A DNA stretch of 64,000 bases from Tisiphia sp964030975 (lineage in GTDB: Bacteria > Pseudomonadota > Alphaproteobacteria > Rickettsiales > Rickettsiaceae). The notes below the pieces were generated by a model, which saw nothing but the letters and a program-made list of their open reading frames with translations, was not told the origin of the DNA and ran no database searches. The stretch is from assembly GCF_964030975.1 (NCBI RefSeq), contig NZ_CAXIQH010000001.1:1906457-1970456 (forward strand), given 5' to 3'. Every line of letters starts with the position of its first letter. The first letter of the stretch is position 1. The position numbers were made by a program, and so were the translations under genes. This document shows positions 1 to 10,458 of the stretch, one piece after another.

Positions 1-231
1 CATTTTCTTATGGATTATCTAGATATTTTTACCCGCTAACCATATTATATATTATCCTTCTAGACTTTTGACGGGGAGACTAATTACTAGAAACTTAATC
101 ATCAGTTATTATGCAAATAATTAATAATTATAATCTCAAGCAACAATTTGGTAGAGCCAAATATAGAATTAATTAGTTATTTCCGACGTCCCCTAGTCAT
201 TTGGTAAATCTGCTTTTAAAAGATAGGTTAA
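1..231. other. Intergenic region downstream of rpoC
   Basis: No gene is visible. The stretch TAGACTTTTGACGGGG near position 61 recurs in inverted orientation near 21887-21906, so it is probably a repeat fragment. No convincing terminator follows the rpoC stop. Confidence 0.4.
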
Positions 232-3200
232 CTAATCTAAAGTTTTTTGATAATTAACCTCATCTTGATCTAACCTAGCTGCAAGTTTACGCATCCTATT
301 CATGTAGAAACCTGTTCCTGCCGGTACTAATCTACCAACTATGACATTTTCTTTCAGTCCACGTAACTTATCAACTCTTCCAGCTATAGCAGATTCCGTT
401 AAAACTCTTGTTGTTTCTTGGAAAGAAGCAGCAGAAATAAATGATCTAGTTTGCAACGATGCCTTAGTAATACCTTGTAGGACTGGCTGGGCTTCCGCCG
501 GTCTTAAACCATTCTTGATAGCTTTTTCATTAATTTCGGCAAATTCACGATGATCTATCTTCTCATCAACCATTAATGTCGTATCGCCAGAATGGGTTAC
601 CTCTACTTTTTGTAGCATCTGACGGATTATTACTTCGATATGTTTATCGTCAATTTTTACACCCTGTAACCGGTATACTGCTTGAATTTCTCCAACCATA
701 TAACTTGTAAGAGCCTCCACTCCCATTACTTTTAGAATATCTTGTAGCACTGGATTGCCATCAATTAACATATCGCCTTTTTTAACAAAATCACCTTCAT
801 TAACAACAACATGCTTGCCTTTTGGTACCATATACTCAATTGGCATACCGCCTTCAGTTGGTTGAATAACAATACGCCTTTTTGACTTATAGTCTTTACC
901 AAATTCAACCCTACCATCTATTTCTGCAATAACGGCATGATCTTTTGGACGTCTGGCCTCAACAAGCTCAGCTACCCTTGGAAGACCACCAGTAATATCC
1001 TTGGTTTTAGTTGATTCCCTTGGAATACGTGCTAAAATATCACCTACCGATACCTTAGCACCATCTTCAACACTCAAAATAGCATTTACTGGTATATAGT
1101 ATCTAGCCTCTAAACCATTGGATAACATAATAGTTTCCCCATTCTCATCAACTAATTGGATACGAGGACGTAGCTCTGCTCCACGTAAATATTGTTTTGA
1201 TTCAACTATGACTTTGCTAGAAATACCAGTTGCTTCATCAGTAATATCACGAATTGATACCCCTTCTACCATATCTCTGAATACAACCTTACCAGATTTC
1301 TCGGTAATAATCGGAATAGTATATGGATCCCACTCTACTAATTTTTGTGCCTTGTTTACCTTATCTGAATCATCAGCTATTAATCTTGCACCATACGGCA
1401 CTTTATGCCTTGCTTTCTCATTATTGTTACTATCCAATAATAACAATTCACATGAACGACCCATTACGATCTTACGACCTTCGGAATCAACAACCACATT
1501 ACGCCCTAGAATCTTTACTCTTGCATCATGAGAGGCTTCTATTGAAGATATTTCTGCACCTTTTGTCGCAGCTCCTCCAATATGGAAAGTTCTCATGGTT
1601 AGCTGAGTACCTGGCTCACCAATTGATTGGGCAGCAATCACTCCGATTGCTTCTCCTACTGAAACTAAGGAACCAGTAGCTAGATCTCTACCATAACATT
1701 TTACACATATTCCATCAGCAATCTCACATGTTAAAACAGATCGTACTAACACCGCATCTAAACCAGAAGATTCGATTTCTTCTAATTTTGCTTCGTTAAT
1801 TAATTCACCATCTGATAGTAATAAAGCATTAGTAACAGGGTGATAGACATTAATCGCCACTGTTCTGCCTAAGATTTGCTCTGCTAGTGATACAATAACT
1901 TCACCACCATCAATAATACTTCTAACTTCTATGCCTTTTATAGTTTGGCAATCTTCATCGGTAATTATGCAATCTTGAGCAACATCAACTAATCTACGGG
2001 TTAAATATCCAGAATTAGCTGTTTTCAATGCTGTATCCGCCAGACCTTTACGTGCACCATGTGTGGAATTAAAATATTCAAGAACAGTAAGACCTTCACG
2101 GAAATTAGAAATAATAGGAATGTCAATAATCTCACCTGATGGTTTAGTCATCAAACCACGCATACCGGCTAACTGCTTAATCTGTGCTGCCGATCCTCTT
2201 GCTCCTGAAGTAGCCATCATATATATAGAATTTACTTTCTGATGATTAGGCTTATCATTAACCTGCATCATAGCAATTTCTTTCATCATATCATTCGCTA
2301 CTTTGTCAGTACATCTAGTCCAAGAATCAATTACTTTATTGTATTTTTCACCATAGGTAATCAGACCATCAGAATATTGTTGTTCAAACTCTTTGACCTC
2401 GGTCAATGTTGCATTAATATGATTATCTTTTGATTTTGGTACAACCATATCGTCCATACCAAAAGAAATACCCGAGGAACAAGCATATTTAAATCCAAGT
2501 TTCATTAGGTGATCAGCAAAAATTACCGTAGCCTTTTGACCACAATGACGATACACTAAATCAATTACCGCAGATATATCCTTTTTAGTCATGGCTTTAT
2601 TTACAAACTTAAACCCAACATTATAATTATGGGGTAATAACTCTCCGATAATTAATCTACCAAGGGTAGTATCCACCATAGTTGATACAACTTCCCCTTC
2701 AACATTAAGCATATTGCGGCGAAATTTTATCTTTGAGTGAATAGTTATTACCTTATTATATAAAGCATGTTCAACCTCCGACATGTTAGCAAATACCATT
2801 CCTTCACCAGGCTCATTGTCAAAAACCATGGTTAAATAATAAAGACCAAGTACTATATCCTTATCAGGCACGATAATCGGACGACCATTTGCAGGACTCA
2901 ATATGTTGTTTGTTGACATCATGAGTACCCTTGCTTCAAGCTGTGCCTCGATTGAAAGAGGGATATGCACTGCCATCTGATCACCATCAAAATCAGCATT
3001 GAACGCAGCACATACTAAGGGATGGAGCTGGATAGCTTTGCCTTCTATCAGTAAAGGTTCAAAAGCCTGGATACCTAAACGGTGCAAAGTTGGTGCTCTA
3101 TTCAGCAATACCGGGTGTTCACGTATAACTTCTTCTAAAATATCCCATACTTCTGGTTTTTCAGCTTCAACCATTTTTTTAGCAGCTTTTATAGTGGTAG

Positions 3201-4377
3201 CAATTCCATGTAATTCAAGCTTTGAATAAATAAATGGCTTAAATAATTCCAACGCCATGGTCTTTGGTAAACCACACTGATGCAGCTTAAGCTCTGGTCC
3301 AACAACGATAACGGAACGACCAGAATAATCTACCCTTTTACCCAGCAAATTCTGACGAAGCCTACCTTGTTTACCTTTTAACATGTCACTAAGTGACTTA
3401 AATGGACGCTTATTAGTATTTTTCACTACTTTACCACGACGACCATTATCAAATAAGGCATCTACTGATTCTTGCAACATCCTTTTTTCATTTCTAATGA
3501 TAATATCCGGTGCTTTTAGTTCCAGTAGTCTTTTTAATCTATTATTTCTATTGATAACTCTTCTATAAAGTTCGTTAAGATCGGAAGTTGCAAATCTTCC
3601 TCCATCAAGCATAACTAATGGTCTAATCTCAGGTGGAATAATTGGCAGGACGGTCATAATCATCCATTCCGCCTTATTCTCAGATTCAAGAAAATCTTCT
3701 ACTAACTTAAGTCTTTTGATAATCTTCTTCTTTTTTATTTCTGAAGATGTACTTGATAAATCCTCTTGCAACTTCTTCTTTAATTCAGGTAAATCAAGCT
3801 CTGAAAGCATCTGACGAACTACTTCTGCCCCAATAGAAGCAGTAAAATTATCTTCTCCATACTCATCTTGTGCTTTTTGCAAACCATCTTCCGAGAGAAG
3901 TTCCCCTCTCTGTAGAGCAGATAACCCAGGATCAACGACAACATAACTTTCAAAATACAGAATTTTTTCTAGATCTTTCATAGTCATATCTAGCAACGTA
4001 CTAATCCTTGATGGTAAAGATTTCAAGAACCATATATGAGCAACTGGTGCTGCTAGTTCAATATGCCCCATTCTTTCTCTACGAACTCTAGATGTAGTAA
4101 CTTCAACACCGCATTTCTCACAAGTAATGCCACGATATTTCATACGTTTGTATTTGCCACAAAGACACTCATAGTCTTTCACTGGTCCAAAAATCCTAGC
4201 ACAGAATAACCCTTCTTTCTCTGGCTTGAACGTACGATAATTTATCGTCTCAGGTTTCATCACTTCACCAAAAGACCATGAACGCACTTGATCAGGACTA
4301 GCAATATTAATTCTTATTTGATCAAATTGCTGAGTACTGCTTAATTGCCCATAAAAATTTGTCATTCCTGTTGTCAT
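232..4377 (-). CDS. rpoC: DNA-directed RNA polymerase subunit beta'
   Basis: This is the 1,381-residue largest catalytic subunit of RNA polymerase. Visible hallmarks are the N-terminal zinc-binding cysteines (CLCGKYK and CEKCGVEV, about residues 70-92), the absolutely conserved magnesium motif NADFDGDQMAVH near residue 460, and the second cysteine cluster CEIADGICVKCYGRD near residue 890. The length is normal for alphaproteobacteria and the ORF is intact. The first residues are MTTGMTNFYGQL, so a start at the second methionine is also possible. It lies downstream of rpoB, but the gap is 389 bp and holds a nested palindromic element plus a promoter-like block. It may therefore be transcribed partly on its own. 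Confidence 0.99.
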   Translation of the reverse strand: MTTGMTNFYGQLSSTQQFDQIRINIASPDQVRSWSFGEVMKPETINYRTFKPEKEGLFCARIFGPVKDYECLCGKYKRMKYRGITCEKCGVEVTTSRVRRERMGHIELAAPVAHIWFLKSLPSRISTLLDMTMKDLEKILYFESYVVVDPGLSALQRGELLSEDGLQKAQDEYGEDNFTASIGAEVVRQMLSELDLPELKKKLQEDLSSTSSEIKKKKIIKRLKLVEDFLESENKAEWMIMTVLPIIPPEIRPLVMLDGGRFATSDLNELYRRVINRNNRLKRLLELKAPDIIIRNEKRMLQESVDALFDNGRRGKVVKNTNKRPFKSLSDMLKGKQGRLRQNLLGKRVDYSGRSVIVVGPELKLHQCGLPKTMALELFKPFIYSKLELHGIATTIKAAKKMVEAEKPEVWDILEEVIREHPVLLNRAPTLHRLGIQAFEPLLIEGKAIQLHPLVCAAFNADFDGDQMAVHIPLSIEAQLEARVLMMSTNNILSPANGRPIIVPDKDIVLGLYYLTMVFDNEPGEGMVFANMSEVEHALYNKVITIHSKIKFRRNMLNVEGEVVSTMVDTTLGRLIIGELLPHNYNVGFKFVNKAMTKKDISAVIDLVYRHCGQKATVIFADHLMKLGFKYACSSGISFGMDDMVVPKSKDNHINATLTEVKEFEQQYSDGLITYGEKYNKVIDSWTRCTDKVANDMMKEIAMMQVNDKPNHQKVNSIYMMATSGARGSAAQIKQLAGMRGLMTKPSGEIIDIPIISNFREGLTVLEYFNSTHGARKGLADTALKTANSGYLTRRLVDVAQDCIITDEDCQTIKGIEVRSIIDGGEVIVSLAEQILGRTVAINVYHPVTNALLLSDGELINEAKLEEIESSGLDAVLVRSVLTCEIADGICVKCYGRDLATGSLVSVGEAIGVIAAQSIGEPGTQLTMRTFHIGGAATKGAEISSIEASHDARVKILGRNVVVDSEGRKIVMGRSCELLLLDSNNNEKARHKVPYGARLIADDSDKVNKAQKLVEWDPYTIPIITEKSGKVVFRDMVEGVSIRDITDEATGISSKVIVESKQYLRGAELRPRIQLVDENGETIMLSNGLEARYYIPVNAILSVEDGAKVSVGDILARIPRESTKTKDITGGLPRVAELVEARRPKDHAVIAEIDGRVEFGKDYKSKRRIVIQPTEGGMPIEYMVPKGKHVVVNEGDFVKKGDMLIDGNPVLQDILKVMGVEALTSYMVGEIQAVYRLQGVKIDDKHIEVIIRQMLQKVEVTHSGDTTLMVDEKIDHREFAEINEKAIKNGLRPAEAQPVLQGITKASLQTRSFISAASFQETTRVLTESAIAGRVDKLRGLKENVIVGRLVPAGTGFYMNRMRKLAARLDQDEVNYQKTLD

Positions 4378-4430
4378 AAAGATTCTTCCTTAAAAAATTT
4401 TATCAGCTCTAGTTTAGCCTGGATTCGATA

Positions 4431-4644
4431 TATAGCTAACCCGTTAAAGTTCTATAGAGCTTCCTCGCTATTAGCGAGGAGCCACTTTAGGCAACGAAGC
4501 AATTGTAAGTTGTCATTCTTAGCAACGGCGGGAATCTAGGATACCTGCTTTCGCAAGGTTAACACAAAACAGGATTGCTTCGTCCGGCTCACGCCTCCTC
4601 GCAATGACGCCTAGTATATCAAGAACCTTCCCGGATTAGTTATA
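4431..4644. repeat. Nested palindromic element (families B, C and D) between rpoB and rpoC
   Basis: The element begins TATAGCTAACCCGTTA and ends with the imperfect inverted copy CGGATTAGTTATA. Inside are the arms of a GTCATTGCGAGGAG-type palindrome and, in the centre, a TCATTCTTAGC...GAATCTAGG...CTGCTTTCGCA palindrome. It would form a long hairpin in the rpoBC transcript. The same three-layer architecture recurs across the window. Confidence 0.8.
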
Positions 4645-4675
4645 ACAAGTTATTCCAAATTCGGTTATATCTATA

Positions 4676-4703
4676 AATATAGCAGATTTTTATGTTACAC
4701 TAA
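4676..4703 (-). promoter_or_regulatory. Putative sigma70-type promoter upstream of rpoC
   Basis: On the minus strand TTAGTG is followed after 16 bases by TATATT. The spacer contains ATAAAAATCTGC, which is also in the spacer of the putative nrdA promoter at 48725-48753. That shared block makes it more credible than a chance AT-rich match. It would give rpoC a promoter independent of the rplKAJL-rpoB transcript. Confidence 0.4.
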
Positions 4704-4743
4704 TAGCTGCCTTCATTATTTTTGCAATATTTAGACTTATGCA

Positions 4744-4760
4744 GGGAGTATATTACTCCC
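4744..4760. other. Perfect hairpin just downstream of rpoB
   Basis: GGGAGTA and TACTCCC flank a 3-base loop a few bases after the rpoB stop. No T-run follows on the minus strand, so it is not a canonical intrinsic terminator. It may be an RNA-processing or 3'-end stabilising structure in the rpoBC message. Confidence 0.5.
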
Positions 4761-4766
4761 TCGAAA

Positions 4767-7700
4767 CTAATCATCTGTTGTAGTATCTTCAAGTTTTACG
4801 TTCAAACATAAGGATCTAAACTCTTTGATCATCACGTTAAACGATTCAGGAATACCAGATTCAAAATTATTATCACCTCGGACAATCGATTCATAAATTT
4901 TAATTCTACCCACCACATCGTCCGATTTTACAGTTAACATTTCTTGTAACGTATAAGCAGCACCATAAGCTTGCAAGCCCCAGCATTCCATCTCACCAAA
5001 TCTCTGACCACCAAAATGCGATTTACCACCTAATGGTTGCTGAGTTACCAAACTATAAGGACCGATAGAACGAGCATGGATTTTATCATCAGCCAAATGG
5101 TGTAGTTTTAGGAAATATTTATAGCCAACCGTAACGGATCGATCAAAATACTCTCCTGTTCTACCGTCAATTAACTTAATTTGACCGGATGGGTCTTGAT
5201 CTGCCATAGTTAGCATTTCTTTTACATTCTCAACTTTTGCACCATCAAAAACCGGAGTTGAAAAATATACCCCCTTACCGATATTATTACAAAATGCCAT
5301 AATTTCTTCATTGGACATTTTCTTTATATCTTTTGTTGTTGAATTATCTCCATATACCTTCGATACAAAAGATTTCAGCTCTTCTATATCAATCTTATTA
5401 TTATGAACTTGCTCCAACATAGAAGATATTTTCTTACCAAGATTTACTGCTGCCCAACCAAGATGGGTCTCTAAAATCTGTCCTATATTCATCCGTGAAG
5501 GTAAACCAAGTGGATTAAGAACTATATCAACTACTGTACCATCTTCTAAAAATGGCATATCTTCTTCTGGCATAATACGAGAGATAACACCTTTATTCCC
5601 ATGTCTTCCTGCCATTTTATCCCCAGGCTGCAGCTTATGTTTAGTCGCAATAAATACTTTTACAACTTTAAGAGCCCCTTGTGGTAAGTCATCACCACTT
5701 TGTAATTTTTCTACTTTGCTAGAAAAACGCTTGTTAAGCCTGTCTTTCTTTTCATCATAATGACGTTTAATTTGTTCAATTTCATTCATTACATTAGCAT
5801 CTTCAACAATCAGCTGCCAAAACTGTCCTTTTGATAATGATTTAAGGGTTTGATCACTAATTAATTGACCGGATTTTACGGTTTTAGGGCCGCTAACAAC
5901 CATTTGTCCTGTTAGAATCTTCTCTAAACGCATAAAAACAAAATGCTCTATGATTCGAAGCTCATCATCTCTATCTTTTGATAATTTTTCAATTTGTTGT
6001 TTTTCAATAGCTATAGCACGCTCATCTTTTTCTACTCCCCTACGAGAAAATACCCGTACCTCTACCACTGTACCAGCGATTCCAGAAGGAACACGTAAAG
6101 AGGAATCCCGAACATCCGAAGCCTTTTCTCCAAAAATAGCTCGGAGTAATTTCTCTTCTGGAGTCATAGGTGACTCACTTTTAGGGGTAACCTTACCCAC
6201 TAAAATATCGCTCGGTTTTACTTCGGCACCAACATATACTATACCTACTTCGTCAAGATGACGTAAACTTTCATCACTAACATTTGGAATATCACGAGTA
6301 ATTTCCTCAGGACCAAGCCTGGTATCTCGAGCAATTATTTCAAATTCTTCAATATGAATTGAAGTATAAACATCATCTTTTACAATACGTTCTGATATTA
6401 AAATCGAATCTTCAAAATTATAACCACTCCATGGTAAAAAAGCTACTAGAACATTCCTACCAAGAGCTATCTCCCCATTATCCGTACTTGGTCCATCAGC
6501 AATGACTTCACCTTTTACTACATAATCACCAACTTTAATTAATGGTTTTTGATTAATACAAGTATTATGGTTAGATCTTTGAAATTTCAATAAATTATAA
6601 ATATCTACACCAGGGGAACCATCTGTTTTCTGCTCCTTAGTCCTTACTACTATTCTAGTTGAATCAACTTGCTCTACTATTCCATCATGTAAGGCTACAA
6701 CTGAAACTCCAGAATCTTGTGCAACAATTCCTTCAATACCAGTACCAACTAAAGGTGCATCACTTCTAATAAGTGGTACAGCCTGACGTTGCATGTTTGA
6801 TCCCATCAATGCTCTATTAGCATCATCATTTTCCAAAAATGGAATAAGTGATGCAGCAACAGAAACAACCTGCATCGGAGTAACATCAATATAATCTATT
6901 TCTGCAGGGGTAACCATAACAAAATTACCACCATCAATCCGGCAATTAATTAACTCTTCCTGTAACAAACCTTTTTTATTGGTAACCGCATTAGCCTGAG
7001 CAATTTTATATTTCCCTTCTTCAATCGCTGACAAGTAAACAACTTCATCAGTTACATGACCATCTACGACTTTTCGATAAGGGGTTTCAATGAAACCATG
7101 TTTATTAACCCTAGCATAAGTAGCCATGGAATTAATCAGACCTATATTCTGTCCTTCTGGTGTTTCAATTGGACAAATACGTCCATAATGGGTAGGGTGA
7201 ACGTCCCTTACTTCAAATCCAGCTCTCTCCCTACTAATTCCACCAGGCCCTAAAGCTGACAATCTTCTTTTATGAGTTATTTCTGATAATGGATTAGTTT
7301 GATCCATAAACTGAGAAAGTTGTGAAGTACTAAAAAATTCTTTTACTACAGAAACTAAAACTTTTGAATTTACTAAATCATGAGGCATAACCGCATCAAG
7401 ATCAACTACAGACATTCTTTCAAGTACTGATTTCTCCATACGAACAAGACCAATCCGAAATTGATTCTCAATTAGTTCACCAACTGACCTAACTCTTCTA
7501 TTACCAAGGTGATCAATATCATCTATCGAACCTTTACCATCTTTTAGATCTACTAAAACTTTAAGTATATGTTTGATATCTTCAATAGTTAAAATAGCTG
7601 TAGATTCTGGTATATTAAGTTCCAATCTTGAATTCATTTTAATACGACCAACTTCCGAAAGATCATATCTTTCAGGCTCAAAGAACAAATTATTAAATAG

Positions 7701-8876
7701 TATCTTAGCAGCTTCAATGTTAGCCGGTTCTCCTGGTCTTAATACCCTAAATATGTCTATCAATGCTGATTCATAATTTTGGCTTTTATCAGCAAATAAG
7801 GTATTTCTTATGTAAGGACCTGATTGTGTATTTATAGCAAGTACGTCGACAGACAAAATTCCAAGAGTCCTAATAGAATCTAACATATCTATTGTGATCA
7901 TTTCACCAATGGCAGCCAACACCTCACCATTATCCGGATTAATAAGATCATGTGATAAATATTTGCCTACTAAATATTCACGTTCTACCAAAATATTTTG
8001 TACCCCATCTTTAGCAAATTTCTTAGCCAAACGAGGGGTAATCTTTTGACCAGATGCAAGTATGATATTTCCAGTATCCGCATCCACTAAGTCATTAACT
8101 AACCTATGAGCAGTTATAGACTCAGGTATAAACTTTGTTGCCCAGCATGCATTTTTAGTAAAACAGGTTACCGTATCATAGTAGAATTTTATAATTTCAT
8201 CGGTAGACATTCCAATAGCTCTAAGAAGAGTAGTAGCATAAAGCTTTCTCTTCCTATCTATTCTAAAGTACAGAATATCTTTAGCATCAAATTCAAAATC
8301 TAGCCATGAACCTCTATAGGGTATAACCCTAGCAGAATACAAAAACTTCCCTGAAGAGTGAACTTTACCCTCATCATGATAGAAGAATACACCAGGCGAC
8401 CTATGCATCTGTGATACTACTACCCTTTCTGTACCATTAATAATAAAGGTACCATTTTTGGTCATTAGGGGAATATCCCCCATATAAACTTCTTGTTCTT
8501 TAATGCCTTTGATTTCTCTTGCTCCAGTATCTTCATCAATATCCCAAATACTTAATCGCAATGTGACTTTAAGGGGAGCAGCATAACTAAGACCCCTTTG
8601 AGTACATTCTTCAACATCATATTTAGGGTTATCAAATTCATATTTAGCAAATTCTAAATAGGCAATATTAGAGGGATCATGAATCGGAAAGATTGAACTT
8701 AATACTGATTGTAATCCTTTGTTTTCTCGCTCAAAGTCTTTAACGCCAAATTGTAAGAAACCTTTTTCATAAGAATTTTTCTGAACTTCAATCAAATTTG
8801 GTATAGATGCCACCAAATTTATGTGACCAAAATTCTTTCTTATGCGTTTACCAATTGATAAGGACTGCGTTGTCAT
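4767..8876 (-). CDS. rpoB: DNA-directed RNA polymerase subunit beta
   Basis: This 1,369-residue protein is the second catalytic subunit of RNA polymerase. The rifampicin-binding region is recognisable near residues 520-550 (QFMDQTNPLSEITHKRRLS, then ALGPGG), and the C-terminal clamp has GGKSHFGGQRFGEMECWGLQ. The start MTTQSLSIGKRIRKNFG is the typical rickettsial N-terminus. Length and domains are complete. It belongs to the L11-L1-L10-L12-beta-beta' block, but about 1.2 kb of non-coding or degenerate DNA separates it from rplL, so it may rely partly on its own promoter. Confidence 0.99.
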   Translation of the reverse strand: MTTQSLSIGKRIRKNFGHINLVASIPNLIEVQKNSYEKGFLQFGVKDFERENKGLQSVLSSIFPIHDPSNIAYLEFAKYEFDNPKYDVEECTQRGLSYAAPLKVTLRLSIWDIDEDTGAREIKGIKEQEVYMGDIPLMTKNGTFIINGTERVVVSQMHRSPGVFFYHDEGKVHSSGKFLYSARVIPYRGSWLDFEFDAKDILYFRIDRKRKLYATTLLRAIGMSTDEIIKFYYDTVTCFTKNACWATKFIPESITAHRLVNDLVDADTGNIILASGQKITPRLAKKFAKDGVQNILVEREYLVGKYLSHDLINPDNGEVLAAIGEMITIDMLDSIRTLGILSVDVLAINTQSGPYIRNTLFADKSQNYESALIDIFRVLRPGEPANIEAAKILFNNLFFEPERYDLSEVGRIKMNSRLELNIPESTAILTIEDIKHILKVLVDLKDGKGSIDDIDHLGNRRVRSVGELIENQFRIGLVRMEKSVLERMSVVDLDAVMPHDLVNSKVLVSVVKEFFSTSQLSQFMDQTNPLSEITHKRRLSALGPGGISRERAGFEVRDVHPTHYGRICPIETPEGQNIGLINSMATYARVNKHGFIETPYRKVVDGHVTDEVVYLSAIEEGKYKIAQANAVTNKKGLLQEELINCRIDGGNFVMVTPAEIDYIDVTPMQVVSVAASLIPFLENDDANRALMGSNMQRQAVPLIRSDAPLVGTGIEGIVAQDSGVSVVALHDGIVEQVDSTRIVVRTKEQKTDGSPGVDIYNLLKFQRSNHNTCINQKPLIKVGDYVVKGEVIADGPSTDNGEIALGRNVLVAFLPWSGYNFEDSILISERIVKDDVYTSIHIEEFEIIARDTRLGPEEITRDIPNVSDESLRHLDEVGIVYVGAEVKPSDILVGKVTPKSESPMTPEEKLLRAIFGEKASDVRDSSLRVPSGIAGTVVEVRVFSRRGVEKDERAIAIEKQQIEKLSKDRDDELRIIEHFVFMRLEKILTGQMVVSGPKTVKSGQLISDQTLKSLSKGQFWQLIVEDANVMNEIEQIKRHYDEKKDRLNKRFSSKVEKLQSGDDLPQGALKVVKVFIATKHKLQPGDKMAGRHGNKGVISRIMPEEDMPFLEDGTVVDIVLNPLGLPSRMNIGQILETHLGWAAVNLGKKISSMLEQVHNNKIDIEELKSFVSKVYGDNSTTKDIKKMSNEEIMAFCNNIGKGVYFSTPVFDGAKVENVKEMLTMADQDPSGQIKLIDGRTGEYFDRSVTVGYKYFLKLHHLADDKIHARSIGPYSLVTQQPLGGKSHFGGQRFGEMECWGLQAYGAAYTLQEMLTVKSDDVVGRIKIYESIVRGDNNFESGIPESFNVMIKEFRSLCLNVKLEDTTTDD

Positions 8877-9431
8877 ATAATCTCCCGATTAATTTCTATA
8901 TCTTAACACGAATTGCCAATATATATAATTGGTAACTCGGCTGTAATCTTGAAAAAAATAGACTTGTTGCTGTGAACAAAGTTTTTGTCATATTTTTGAT
9001 AAAAATTATAGCTTTTAATAATCTTTGTTTTGAAACCAAGCAAAAAGCCACTTAAAGAACTCGATTTAGAAGTAATGTATACTCGAATGATTTGAAGAAT
9101 TGGAACATAAAACAAGAAGGAAGTCTGACATATGCACATTCGAAATAAAAATATTTGCATAGTTTGTAGTTTTACGGAACCAATTCTTTAAATTATTCAA
9201 GCTTTAAATTATTCAAGCACAATCTCAAATTATTTTTCTCAAATTATTTTTATTTTCGCTAAACAATATGAATAAATTTTTTAATGTAAAAATATAATGT
9301 GGATTAATAGGTTCTGTGAACCTAAAATGCACAAATCTGTTGTGAATCTTCAGCTGATTCAGAATTCTGGATAAATAGCTCACCTTACACATAACCCATG
9401 GCAACTTAAAAATTGTAGAAAAGTACAAGAC

Positions 9432-9536
9432 GTCATTGCGAGGAGTGCAGAAAGTACAACGAAACAATCCAATTATAAGTTTTCTAGATTGCTTCATAGC
9501 TGCCAAAGTGGCTCCTCGCAATGATGATACCAAGCT
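9432..9536. repeat. Palindromic repeat, family C
   Basis: GTCATTGCGAGGAGTGCAG on the left is matched by CTCCTCGCAATGATG on the right, with an inner CGAAACAATCC / AGATTGCTTC pair. It is the same family as the palindromes at 13379, 35310, 46576 and elsewhere. Confidence 0.8.
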
Positions 9537-9546
9537 GCTTTCCATA

Positions 9547-9878
9547 TGACTTTTAAATGCCATACGTAAGGCGTATAAACAAATACAAAATTCTCCCATG
9601 GCAGAAAAAATCTGCCTTAGAAGTTTAATAGCTTTTTGTTTATATTTTTGTATACTCTGCTGCTCTAAAGAATTGGCTCCTGCAAATATTTGTGGGGTTT
9701 TCACATGCGAAACAAAGTTTTGTACACTCCACTCGCTTACCCCTTGTTTATTGCCCCCATTCTTCACATCATTTGAGCATATAAAATGCAATAGTTTCTG
9801 CAGGCACAAAAATATATTTAGTACCACAACTCTCAAGCAAAATAGAATATCACACAACAAGTTCATTCCCATTATCAA
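9547..9878 (-). pseudogene. Possible remnant coding segment, unidentified
   Basis: The N-terminal part of the open frame ending at 9225 (about 110 residues upstream of the palindrome) has plausible protein-like composition, for example SEWSVQNFVSHVKTPQIFAG. I recognise no family. Downstream of 9536 the frame is only palindrome and AT-rich spacer. It could be a decayed gene or chance. No function is assigned. Confidence 0.2.
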
Positions 9879-10057
9879 TAATACAAACCTAGATTGAGGC
9901 TTTGTGAAGGTTTCTAAAATCTTTGATTCGTATACCCTTCTGCTTTAAAAAGTTACCAACAAACGACCCACAGAAGCAATTCTTCAAAACAAAAGAGTAT
10001 AATCGGATCCAATAGAATTAACCTATAATTTTCATAAAATAATTGATATTATGGAAA

Positions 10058-10426
10058 TTATTTTAATTCAACTTTTGCTCCAGCTGCTTCTAATTTTTCT
10101 TTAAAGCTTTCAGCTTCTTCTTTATTTACACCAGATTTAATCGTTTTTGGGGCAGCATCAACTAACTCTTTAGCTTCTTTTAAGCCAAGACCAGTAAGTT
10201 CTCTAGTTACCTTAATGACTTCTATTTTCTTGTCACCACTACTAACTAAAACAACTTCAAACGCTGTCTTTTCAGCTACTGCTTCTGATGCGGCAGGAGC
10301 TGCAGCTACTGCTACAGGAGCTGCAGCTGTTACCCCCCATTTTTCTTCTAGCATTTTTGAAAGCTCTGCTGCTTGAATTACTGTAAGAGTTGATAATTGA
10401 TCTACAATTTTTACTAGGTCTGTCAT
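10058..10426 (-). CDS. rplL: 50S ribosomal protein L7/L12
   Basis: This 122-residue stalk protein recruits translational GTPases. It has the N-terminal dimerisation helix (LVKIVDQLSTLTVIQAAEL), an alanine-rich hinge around residues 33-52, and the conserved C-terminal domain with GLGLKEAKELVDAAP and the EEAESFKEKLEAAGAKVELK tail. A GGAAG ribosome-binding site precedes the ATG. It lies 32 bp downstream of rplJ, the usual L10-L12 arrangement. Confidence 0.98.
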   Translation of the reverse strand: MTDLVKIVDQLSTLTVIQAAELSKMLEEKWGVTAAAPVAVAAAPAASEAVAEKTAFEVVLVSSGDKKIEVIKVTRELTGLGLKEAKELVDAAPKTIKSGVNKEEAESFKEKLEAAGAKVELK

Positions 10427-10458
10427 AAATTTCTTCCTTTTAAAACTTTTTTATTAAA

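Larger units (their letters stand above)
8877..10057. other. 1.18-kb degenerate insertion between rpoB and rplL
   Basis: The spacer is unusually long for the rplL-rpoB junction. It holds a family C palindrome (9432-9536) and two minus-strand open frames of low-complexity composition (8903-9160 and 9225-9878) that I do not recognise. The second frame runs straight through the palindrome. AATTATTTTTCTC and TTTAAATTATTCAAG are each duplicated locally near 9190-9250. It reads as decayed DNA or an old insertion in the operon. Confidence 0.5.

Noticed and set aside
341..1679. Plus-strand open frames opposite rpoC
   Set aside because: They are shadows of the conserved rpoC frame, with no family resemblance and no ribosome-binding sites.
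9225..9878. A 217-codon gene on the minus strand
   Set aside because: The frame runs through a family C palindrome and AT-rich spacer, and its C-terminal half is repeat. Only the first ~110 codons are kept, as a doubtful remnant.
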